From contig OW204005.1 of the NCBI GenBank assembly GCA_934047225.1, positions 20,344,396 through 20,408,395 of the forward strand: a stretch of DNA of 64,000 nucleotides, given 5' to 3'. This document shows, piece after piece, positions 1 through 9,600 of the stretch. The DNA comes from Ypsolopha sequella (Eukaryota; Arthropoda; Insecta; Lepidoptera; Ypsolophidae). The position numbers were made by a program, and so were the translations under genes. The notes beneath the pieces were generated by a model. The model did not search any database and was not told where the DNA came from. It worked only from the letters and a program-made list of their open reading frames with translations. Position 1 is the first letter of the stretch. The number at the start of each line of letters is the position of its first letter.

Positions 1-2
1 GC

Positions 3-1150
3 CGCCTGCCAGCGCTCTTTCATGAGCACCAGCCCCCGGCTCCACTGGCTGCTCCACTCCAAGCAGAGGACCGCCACCTGCGGTCTCCCACGGAGCATCG
101 CCGCCGGCAGTCACATTCGCCACCACCGGCGGAGCGACGACGCCGCTCTACGACGCCTTCCTAGCGCGGTCAAGGCATCGACCGCTTGGTGGAGGCACTG
201 GAGAGAATGTCCCGTGGCCGAGCACCCCCGCGCCAGTCATCGGATCTACCAGCATTCACCGGTGTACCAACTGAGTGGCTGCCATTCAAGGCAGCTATGC
301 GGGAGACGCAGCTGTATCACTTCTCGCCCATTGAGAACATGGCGCGCCTGCGCAACTGCCTGAAGGGCAACGCCCGGGAGGCTGTCGTCGGCCAGCTCCA
401 CTCAACCACCGACCCCGAGAGCATCATGCGGACATTAGAACAATGCTTCGGCCGCACCGAGGTCATTGTGGACCGAGCCTTGGACGACCTGCGTGGCCTG
501 CCTCGACCAGGCCCAGCCGCATCGGAGTTCAACACGTTCGCTGTAAGGGTGTTCAACATCTTGTGCATCCTGAAGAATGTGGACCGCAAGGGGTACATCC
601 ACACCCCAATGCTGGCACGGGAGACGCTGGACAAACTGAGCCCACACCTCAAGTCACGCTGGTGTGACTACGCTCACGACCAGGCCGACCCCAGGGCGTC
701 GGAGTTTGAGCTGCTCTCCCGCTTCCTGATGCGAGAGGCCGACCGAGCGCTGCAGTATATGTTTACGGCAGCGCCCGCACCCGCAACAAAGGCACCACCG
801 AAGACGCACGCACCAGCACCGGCACGCCGACCTGAGTGACGGTGGGAGTCCGCTGCCTACACAGCAGCCGAGACAGAGACAACGGCGACGCCGCCGTGCC
901 TCTGCTGTGGCGCTGAGCACCGAACCACGTCATGCCGCAAGCTGCGCGGTATGACTGTCGACGCGCGCTGGGAGTGGGCACGCTCGTCCAACACCTGCTT
1001 CCGATGTCTGGTGAGCAAACATCGCAGAGACCGGTGCAAGGCGAGACCCTGCGGCATCAACGGCTGCACACGCCCACACAGCACGCTGCCGCACTCTGAC
1101 GTGCCAGCCGCCAACCCAGCAACTGCTACGGGGGGAGCCCCACTGTGGCT
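3..1150 (+). pseudogene. BEL/Pao gag remnant with zinc knuckles
   Basis: Reading frame 3 is open from 3 to 1150 apart from TAG at 162-164 and TGA at 837-839; the longest clean part is 186-839 (217 codons). Its middle resembles the DUF1759 gag domain of Pao elements (lone motifs such as FKAAM and ARLRNCLKG). After the second stop the same frame encodes two cysteine clusters at about 900-1090, including a C-x2-C-x4-H-x4-C knuckle typical of Pao gag. Gag would form the element's capsid and bind its RNA. The two stops and the frame change near 1145 show decay, or suppression and frameshifting that I cannot demonstrate. Confidence 0.75.
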
Positions 1151-3073
1151 CTCCAACCGGCACCACCTGCCTCACCAGTGCCCACGGCCAGCTCTGAGGA
1201 CGTGCTCTCCATCTGCGCGCCGAACACGGCCCGCAGCGTGCTGCTGAAGGTGTGCCCCGTCACCATCACTGGACCCACCGGGACCGTGAGCACGCATGCA
1301 ATCCTGGACGAGGGTTCTACTGTTACTCTCGTCGACGAAGACTTGGCACGCCAAATCGGTGCCGATGTACCTGCCGATGCCCTCAACATCCGAGGGGTCA
1401 ATGCTGTCCGCACGCAAGCAGCCAGCCACCGCATCAGCCTCTGCATCAGAGGCCGGGACGAAATTAGCGTCCACACCATCTCCGCGCGCACCATGGGCGA
1501 GATGAATCTACGCAGCCAAGCAGTGCCCAGAGATGTCACGCAGTACCCACACCTGCGTGGCCTCCATCGGGCCTGCTATGCGAAGGCAACGCCACGCATA
1601 CTCATCGGAGCGGACAACTGGCACCTGATGGTGTCACGCCGGCTGCGGCGGGGCCAGACTCACGAGCCCGCCGCCTCACTCACCAACCTGGGCTGGGTCA
1701 TCTATGGTGAGCGCCACCGGCCCGACACTCCGCCGACTACTGAGCACCGCTGCTTCAAAGATGAAGCCACTGCCGATCGCCGCTCGTCAGCGCTCTATGG
1801 TGAGCGCCAGCACAACGCCCGGCTGACCGCTGAGCCCCGCTTCGATGCGGAAGCCGCAGCCGATCGCCGCTCGTCTGCGCTCTATGGTGAGCGCCGACCC
1901 AACGCCCGGCCGACAGCTAAGCCCCGCCTCGATGATGAAGCCTCGGCCAAACGCCGCTTACCATCGCTTTATGGTGAGCGCCGGCCCAACGCCCAGCTGG
2001 CAGCGGAGCCCCGCTTCGATGGAGAAGCCGTAGCCGATCGCCACTCGTCAGCGCTCTATAGTGAGCGCCGGCCCAACGCCCAGCTGGCAGCGGAGCCCCG
2101 CTTCGATGGAGAAGCCGTAGCCGGTCGCCACTCGTCAGCGCTCTACAGTGAGCGCCGGCCCAACGCCCGGCTGACCGCTGAGCTCTGCTTCGAAGATGAA
2201 GCCACTGCCGTTCGCCGGTCGTCACCACTCTATGGTGAGCGCCGGCCCAACGCCCGGCTGACCGCTGAGCCCCGCTTCGATGACGAAGTTGCAGCTATTC
2301 GCCACCCGTCAGCGCTCTATGGTGAACGCCGGCCCAACGCCTGGCTGACCGCTGAGCCCCACTTCTATGACGAAGCCGTAGCTGATCGGCACCCACCAGC
2401 GCTCTATAACGAGCGCCAGCTCAGCACTCCGCCGACAGCTGAGCACCGCTTTGATGAAGCCTCGGCAAAGTGCCACTCGCCAGCGCTCTATGGTGAGCGT
2501 TGGCCCAACGCCCAGCCAACAGCTAAGCCCCGTTTCGATGACGTAGCTGCGGCCGTTCGCCGCCCGCCAGCGCTCTATGACGAGCGCCGGCCCCACGCTC
2601 CGCTGACCACTGACCACCACCTCAGCGGCCAAGCTGCCGCCAATTGCCGTTCACCAGCGCTCTATGACAAGCACTGGCCCCAAGCTCCACCCGTTGCTGA
2701 GCGCCGCTTCAACGAAGCTGTGGCCGTTTGCTATGACGAGCGCCAGCCCCACGTTTCGCCGACCGCTGAGCATCGCTTCGAGGAAGCCGCTGCCAATAGC
2801 CGCCCGCCAGCGCTCTATGCTGAGCGCCGAGCCGATGCTCCACCGTCCGCTGAGCGCCGCTTCAGCAACGAAGTCGTGGCCGAACGCCACCCTCCCGCGC
2901 TTTATGATCAGCACCGGCCCTACGCTTCCCCGTCCACGAAACACCTGGCCTCGAGAGATCGTCAGCCGAACCATCCTCGGACCAGACGTAGGCGTAAGGA
3001 GTGCCGAGATCGAGACCAGAGGTGGCATTCTGTGGAGACCAACCACAAGGCTCGCTGTCCTCCCAGTAGATAG
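1145..3073 (+). CDS. Pao protease domain fused to a 29-residue tandem-repeat domain
   Basis: This 642-codon frame starts with a retropepsin-like DUF1758 domain of about 170 residues; the catalytic region reads DEGST, with the D-x-G-[ST] pattern. It reaches LGWVIYG, the conserved end of the Pao protease region. In an autonomous element the reverse transcriptase follows, but here the frame runs into about 15 tandem copies of a 29-residue unit rich in E, R, P and A (core YGERRPNA). The last 40 codons are out of frame with the integrase-tail remnant that overlaps them in frame 3. The long open frame through 1.2 kb of repeat follows from a unit length divisible by three. I know no function for the repeat domain. 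Confidence 0.7.
   Translation: MALQPAPPASPVPTASSEDVLSICAPNTARSVLLKVCPVTITGPTGTVSTHAILDEGSTVTLVDEDLARQIGADVPADALNIRGVNAVRTQAASHRISLCIRGRDEISVHTISARTMGEMNLRSQAVPRDVTQYPHLRGLHRACYAKATPRILIGADNWHLMVSRRLRRGQTHEPAASLTNLGWVIYGERHRPDTPPTTEHRCFKDEATADRRSSALYGERQHNARLTAEPRFDAEAAADRRSSALYGERRPNARPTAKPRLDDEASAKRRLPSLYGERRPNAQLAAEPRFDGEAVADRHSSALYSERRPNAQLAAEPRFDGEAVAGRHSSALYSERRPNARLTAELCFEDEATAVRRSSPLYGERRPNARLTAEPRFDDEVAAIRHPSALYGERRPNAWLTAEPHFYDEAVADRHPPALYNERQLSTPPTAEHRFDEASAKCHSPALYGERWPNAQPTAKPRFDDVAAAVRRPPALYDERRPHAPLTTDHHLSGQAAANCRSPALYDKHWPQAPPVAERRFNEAVAVCYDERQPHVSPTAEHRFEEAAANSRPPALYAERRADAPPSAERRFSNEVVAERHPPALYDQHRPYASPSTKHLASRDRQPNHPRTRRRRKECRDRDQRWHSVETNHKARCPPSR
1700..2960 (+). repeat. Coding minisatellite, 87-bp unit, about 15 copies
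   Basis: The marker CTCTATGGTGAGCGCC and variants recur at 1793, 1880, about 1966, 2054, 2141, 2228, 2315 and 2402, mostly exactly 87 bp apart, with one 84-bp unit and one shortened unit near 2735. Units differ by point changes and are not homogenised. Because 87 is divisible by 3, several frames stay open on both strands, which gives false ORFs on the - strand. Confidence 0.95.
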
Positions 3074-3107
3074 AGAGGGCTGCGTTAGCTCTGAGCCGGG
3101 GGGAGAA
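2935..3107 (+). pseudogene. Integrase C-terminal tail (DUF5641-like) remnant and polypurine tract
   Basis: In frame 3 about 50 codons resemble the end of Pao integrases (WPREIV, then a V-R-x5-T-R-G-G stretch, then RPTTRLAVLPV). It is the only integrase part left, and it is in a different frame from the tandem-repeat ORF. So the deletion removed RT to the integrase core and kept the two ends. A purine-rich CCGGGGGGAGAA follows, immediately before the LTR. Confidence 0.65.
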
Positions 3108-3481
3108 TGTTGCGGACAACAAGCCTGAATAACCCGAAAGGAAGCTGGCCAGCGGACCGAGGGACGGAGCGACGAGGTGGAGCGAGAAGAGGGCATGTTG
3201 ACTCGCGTCCAGGCTGGCCTACCTCAGGCGTCCTTCTTCTCGCTTCACCTCTCCGCGCTCCGTAGACATCGCGCCTACGTGCACTACCCAACAGACTAGT
3301 TTTATGATATAAATATAAGGCCCTACGTTTGTAAATTTATTCACTTCAATTCACTTCAGTTCACTTCAGTTTACTTCAGTTCACTTCACTACTTCACTTC
3401 TACTATTGTTTCTCTAAATAAAAGCTGGAAGTTTTGAATACTGGTTTTAATACAGTCCACTAAGGGATCCTGACCTCAACA
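3108..3481 (+). repeat. 3' LTR of the non-autonomous BEL/Pao element
   Basis: The 374-bp segment begins TGTTG and ends CAACA, follows a polypurine tract, and contains a TATA-like ATATAAATATAAGG at about 3307 and AATAAA at about 3416. A short 10-bp repeat array (TTCACTTCAG) lies at 3341-3400. Only one LTR is in the window, so its age cannot be judged. Confidence 0.8.
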
Positions 3482-3535
3482 CTTATTGCAATATGGGAGT
3501 AGATAAAGATACATTTTAATATTTCTATGTTACAG

Positions 3536-3604
3536 ATTGCTGGTTACTGTATGGAAATATTTCTGCTGTGTATAGTTGATGTGGGTGCTGTACTATTGAT
3601 TAAT
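3536..3604 (+). CDS. Gustatory receptor internal exon (TM5-like)
   Basis: The exon is bounded by TTCTATGTTACAG and GTAAGTAAG. Its 69 bases (23 codons, phase 0 at both ends) encode a mostly hydrophobic segment beginning IAGYCMEIFLLC. The strong splice signals, the phase match to 15601 and the position support it. It is too short to be identified alone. Confidence 0.55.
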
Positions 3605-6600
3605 GTAAGTAAGAAGATACAGTAGAACCATTTTAATAATGCGCACGATAAATCTCCGCCACTCTTCGGAAAAGGTCATATTTCTACATTCGTACTCATA
3701 TTTTCGCTTTATTAACAATCCATGAAAGATTTATTCACTTCCGGTTGCCTATAGACAGTCAAAACGCTGTGGAGAGTACATATACAGAGTGGAAAAAATT
3801 AATGGGCCCTGGAGGAGAACTACCTTAAATCCTTTAGTTAGCTCATTTTACTGAAAGGAAACATTCCTTTATTTTTTAAAAGAAACAAAACTGCATTCAA
3901 AGATCTTCTAAAATTCGCTTGTCTCACCCGGGAATCGAACCAACTAAAAATGAAAAAAAATAAACCCTCGCTATTTTATTATACGAATCGGTAGGATTAT
4001 TGTTCAGGATAAAATGTGTCTAATAAACATTTGGTCTTACACTCATCTGTTGTACGAGATACCCACGAAATTGAATATTTATTACAAGTTCTTTGTTAAC
4101 AATACCTGTAGGGATTTCTCTCTACAGTTTTATAGATGATTGAATGAAGAGCGGCGTATTTATGAAGAAAACAACCGCTAATGTGGAGTGCGTATATTTC
4201 ACTGATTGTACGATGATTGTTTTGCAAAATAAGTAAACTATAAAATGCTTACGCTAAAGTATTACAAAATAATAATCTTTGGACAGTTGACTGTACATGC
4301 TGCCGAGAACAAAGAAGAATATAAATCTAGAAACTTAAATTATTTCATTTCTAATTTCTAAATATTGCAAATTAATTAAATAGTCTTAGGTACACCAAAG
4401 TTTACTAATTGCACTTCTGGTGAGGTAATGTTGTCTGCCGTCCTGTGCAGTGTCCGCGGCTGCGGCACCGGTATGTTCTGGACAGCGGACGTCTTCCGTA
4501 GTCTCCTCCTAATGCAGATGATTCCCACGATAAGTACCGCCAGTATAAACAATCCCCCAACGCTGTATGATACGATGTATAGGTGGACATCGTGTATAGT
4601 GAGAGATTGAGAGGATTGCTGCTTCAGTTCCTCAATCTGGGCCCGTAGTCTATTCCAACTGATTGAATGGTCTTCTTGAAAGACTGGTGGCGTAGCGTTG
4701 TCAAGCACGTTGGTCTTTAAAATGCTGTTTAAGATGGACATTTGTGGGATCTCCATCTTTTCAACTTCTGTGTTGATATGGTCGAAAAAGTTTTTATGTG
4801 AGAAGATGGTGAAGGTATTACCCTTCAAAGTGCAGCCTTGACCTAGACTCACGATGCCATTTCCCGACAGTGATTGTATTTCCGTATCAGCTGGACATAA
4901 AATGCGCACTGTGCATTCTTCGCAACAAGTGTATAGCCAGTCATTCTGCTTGTTTTGTAATTTGACCCATCTATCGGTGCAACTTAGTAGCTCGGAAGTA
5001 CAGGTTGTTTCTTTATTTTGATCCATGTTTACTAATTTCAGATCACAAATAGATTGTCTTGTTCTCATATCGTAGATTGGTGTATCAATGGGACATAGTA
5101 TGTTCTTTTGTGATGAATGAATGCATCTCTGCATGTCGTTTTGCGACAACAGAAGGGCTATGTCCTTTCTCAAGTTGAATGCCAAGTACGGGTATGCTGT
5201 TGTTAAACGATATGTGTGCAGTTCTTTCTTGTATGGTAGGCTTATGATCTTGTCCAATTCGTAAACTTCATTGGTGACTAGAGGAATTTTGATTTCCATA
5301 ATGAGGTAGTTGTCGATAATTCTTGCATAGACCCGCAATATCTTGTACAAGTCTCGGATGTTCTCCATATTGGGTATGATGAGATCACCCTGTAGATGAT
5401 GCGTGATGGTTTGGACTTGCGTTTCTAATTGCTCCGGGGATAACAGGTGAATATCGACGCGCCCGTGAGTGACGTCGGTTATAGCTGCGATCAAACTTTG
5501 TTGAATACTTCGCAAGTTTGATAAAATGATGTTTGCGGACAAAGTCGATGACGTAATGAATAGGCCATTCTGACTATCGAGCCGCGATTCATTGACTTCC
5601 ATAGATACGTTCTTAAGAGATTGTGTCATGAAATGAAACTGAGTGTTAATTATGCCTTCATGCCGTCGCAGGATATTATATTCTGATTCCACAATTAGTG
5701 TCTGGTTTCGGATGAGGTTTTGAAGATGATTTTCATTCAATGCAATTTTCTCAATATCCTTTTTGTACTGGTCAGCGAATCTATCGTCCAGTACTCCAAA
5801 CAGGAAGCTTGCTACATTTCCAACTCCATTTATCAATCCTCGTTTGTATCGTTGTTTGTTTTGAAACTTGAGTATGTTATTGTAGTGAATGATTTCATTT
5901 AATTGGTGCTCCAACTGAAGTAACACGCCTTCATATTGATTATTTTTATGTTTATACATGGTGCGACAAACTTTCTTCAAATGAGTGATGTAAAGGCTTA
6001 TATCTTCCACACCTTGCCAAAATGACGTCATATTATGGTAGACAACCAACTTCCACTCGTCTCTGATATGTTGAAGATCTGAGATCTTATCAAAGTAAAA
6101 GGTTTGACTGCCATTCAATGGCGATACCTTGTACGATGCTGACGTTTGCTGAATGCTCGGTGACAACAGAGACATAAATATTAATGCTGTAGTGAATAAA
6201 CCCCTTAATGCATTTCCACGCACCTTTTGGCGTCCTTTGGATTTATTCTTTGTTGAGCTTAGCGTTGATGTTGGTTCCGCAGGTTGTGATGTGTCAACAG
6301 TTTGCTCAATTACGTTGTTGTTTATGGGCAACATAATTAGTCTGTTGATTGGATGTTTCGAAACGTTTTGCGTTTTTAACGTAACGACCCGGACATGTCC
6401 ATCCTTTCTGGGGTGAATCTCATCGACGCGTCCCATTGCCCACTTGTCCGGTGGTACGTTGTCTTCCTTGATGATGACTAATTCAGTGAGACGACTCGTA
6501 GACGTCAATATAACGCGATGCTTTGCTGCGTAGCTGATGCTGGTATACACAAGTCGTCCCCCGACTTGTAAGACTCTCTGTGTATGCGATGAGAGTTTTC

Positions 6601-9600
6601 TGCCATTAATAACATTTCCATTTTTCTTCAATTGTTTAATTTCGTCATAGAAGTCGCATTCTTGCACATTCTTGATAATTAGGTTGTAGGCACTTTGTAT
6701 TTCAGCCACATTCAATGCACTATTATGCGTCAAAACCTGAGTATTTCGTAATCGCGCTATGAAACGTAATATCCATGCAGTAATTTTTGCGCTTCTTGTT
6801 ATGGAGCTATTTTTATTTAATAAATCCGTTATAAATGAATCTTGACTTTGTAGTAAGGCGCTGTTTACACTAGCTCTTTTAACTTCGAGTGTGGGGTCTG
6901 GAAATGTTTTCAACTGAATGTTATTGTGATTGAAAGTGAGTAGCCATTTTGGCCCTTCCCACCATAAATTGTGCTCTAGCAAATTAGCTGCGCTCATTCC
7001 CCGTGTGGCGCAGTCTGCGGCGTTGTCTCCAGATTTCACATGATGCCAAGCCGAAGACGGGATGACTTCCTTGATTTGGTTTACTCTGTTGGCTACAAAT
7101 TGTTTCCATCTTGAAGTATTTCCATGTAGCCATCCTAAGACGACCATAGAGTCGGTCCAGGCATAAACCTGGAATAATTCTGCAGAGACGGTCTCCAGAA
7201 ATTTTTTCATCAGCTGCGATAGCAAAACTGCACCTAGGAGCTCAAGCCTGGGCAGAGAGACTTCCTTGTTATGTGGCGCGACTTTTGATTTAGCGGCCAC
7301 TAATTTTGATGTAGATTCTCCGTTATGATTGAGTGTTACTATGTATATTGCACATGCGTAACTCTTTTCCGAGGCGTCACAGAATCCATGTATTTGAAAT
7401 GAGTGATCCATACAGCCCAAGTATCTTGGGATTGAGAAAGTTGGAATGTTTTTCAGGTCATCTCTTATTTGTAACCATTCTTTTGAGAAGCTCTCTGGCA
7501 GTTCGTCGTCCCATGAGATATTCAACGACCATGTTTTTTGAAATAGAATCTTCGCTTTGATTGTAAGTGGTTGGTACCAGCCCAAAGGATCGTATATTTT
7601 AGCTACGTCGGATAACAACTGTCGTTTAGTATATTGAGTCTTGTCTGTGTTACAATCGATGTTGTTTGAGAATGTAAAAGTGTCCGACGAAGCATTCCAC
7701 TGTAGTCCAAGCGTTTTTCTTGATTCGGAGTCTCTAAATTCGAATGGGGCATTTAGTAGCTCTGATGGTAGATCCTTGATGAGTTTAGGTTCATTGCTGG
7801 ACCATTTGCGAAGGTTCATACCGGCTTTTTTCAGAACAATTGATAGTTCATGTTGCAGTTTCTTTGCTTGATTGATTGAGTTACTTCCTGCCAACAGATC
7901 GTCCATATAAAAGGAATTCTCTAACGCAGAAGCTGCTAGTTTGAATGTGGCGGCATTATCTCGGCCTATTTGTTGTAACGTTCTCATTGCGAGGAACGGT
8001 GCGGCCTTTGTGCCGTAAGTGATTGTAGTGAGATGATATTCCCGAAGTAGGTCGTGAGGTGAGACTCTCCATACGATTGATTGAAGATGCTGGTCAGCCT
8101 CTCTGACGTGTATTTGACGAAACATTTTCTCAATGTCTGCTGTGATGACGTATTTGAACTGTCTCCACTTTAAGATGAGTGACTGTAAATCTTGCTGGAG
8201 ATTGGGTCCGCTCTCCATCAGGTTTTTCAGACTTAGTCCTGATGATGTCCTTGAACTGGCATTGAGTTTAATACGCAGGGCAGTTGTAGTTGAGTCCAAA
8301 TTTAGTACGGCGTGGTGAGGTAAATAACAAGCTGCACCGGTGCTTTGTGAGTCAGCCGGCCGCATGTGACCCAATTGTTCGTATTCATCCATGAATTTTT
8401 TGTACCTCTCTGATAATAACGAACTTTTGGACATCCTCTTTTCTTGTTGAATAAATTGTGCAACAGCCCTAGGTTTTGAATGTCCTAGCTGCTCCTCAAA
8501 GCCTGGTTTCATGGGGATGGCTACTTCGTATCTACCATTCTCCAGTCTTTGGGTATTTGCTTGAAAGTGGTCCTCACAGTATTGTTCATTTACTGTTAAA
8601 GGACCGGATGATTGATTGATTTCTTCTACTTCCCAATACTTCTTGATGTCATCGAGATTTTTGATTACGACATTGCACGCAAATGTCTGAACTTGACCTG
8701 ACAGGATCCAGCCCAGTTTAGTTTGTTGAGCTATAGGTGATTGATGTGCACCCTTGACGAGTCCGCTCATAATAATTTCGGAATAGACACTCGCGTCAAG
8801 TAAGATGTCTATAGGCTTAGACACATGGTACTGAGGATCTGCCAATCTTGTATGTTGAAGATGTTCCCATGACGTTCTTCTTAGTGTGGTACTGGGTAGG
8901 TTGTTGAGAACTCTGGATACGACTAGAGCTTCGGTAGTGAACTCGTAGTCACCATAGATTGATTGACATTCCAGAGTTACTTTTCCTTTGCTCTGTTTTG
9001 AGCTTGTGCCGATGCCTGATATTGATGCTTGATAATGTTGACGCCTCAACCCTAACAACTGGGCGGCGTTTTCGGAAACCAAAGATATCTGGCTTCCTTG
9101 ATCTAGAAGAGCTCTGAAGTTGATGAATGTACCATCGGAGGCCTTGATATTGAGTGACAACGTTGTAAGTAGAATTTCTTCATCTTCGTTCGCAACATAA
9201 TTTACATTATATTGGCGGGACTGTGAGTTCGATGACGACGCCGTGGCTGTAGGTACGGACGGCGGTTTTGGGTTAGCAGACACGGAAACCGCTGCGTCAT
9301 GAATAATTGTATTGTGGTTTCCGTTGCAAATCTGGCATTTTTTTTTCGATGGACATATTGTGTCATTATGCTTGTGAAGACAATTTTGACAAATATGAAG
9401 TTTTTCAATCGTCTTTATGATTGTGTCAGCAGGTTGATTGAGAAATCGTTTGCACTGGAACAATTTGTGATCTAGGCCACAAAGTAGGCATTTATGCTTG
9501 TGTGATGTCGCAATTGCTTGATAGCTTTTTGTAACTGATTTTCGCAAGTTGATGTTGCTCCCTTTATACCACGATTGTTGTTGGTCAGGTTGTTTGACGG

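Larger units (their letters stand above)
1..3481 (+). mobile_element. Non-autonomous BEL/Pao LTR retrotransposon, 3' part (5' end outside window)
   Basis: The order gag (DUF1759-like), CCHC zinc knuckles, DUF1758-like aspartic protease and a final integrase-tail fragment before a 3' LTR is that of BEL/Pao elements. The reverse transcriptase, RNase H and integrase core are absent; an 87-bp tandem array occupies their place. Gag has in-frame stops at 162-164 and 837-839, and the reading frame changes near 1145, so the copy is not coding-competent as it stands. A purine-rich tract at about 3098-3107 precedes the LTR. The 5' LTR and target duplication lie left of the window. The element ends 54 bp before a gustatory receptor exon, so it sits in the preceding intron of that gene. 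Confidence 0.85.

Noticed and set aside
1917..3196. - strand frames of 103, 107 and 181 codons
   Set aside because: Mirror frames of the 87-bp coding repeat, kept open by its length; no independent motif.
4298..4320. Polypurine tract for the provirus 3' LTR
   Set aside because: The bases next to the LTR on the - strand (CTCGGCAGCA) are not purine-rich enough to claim it.
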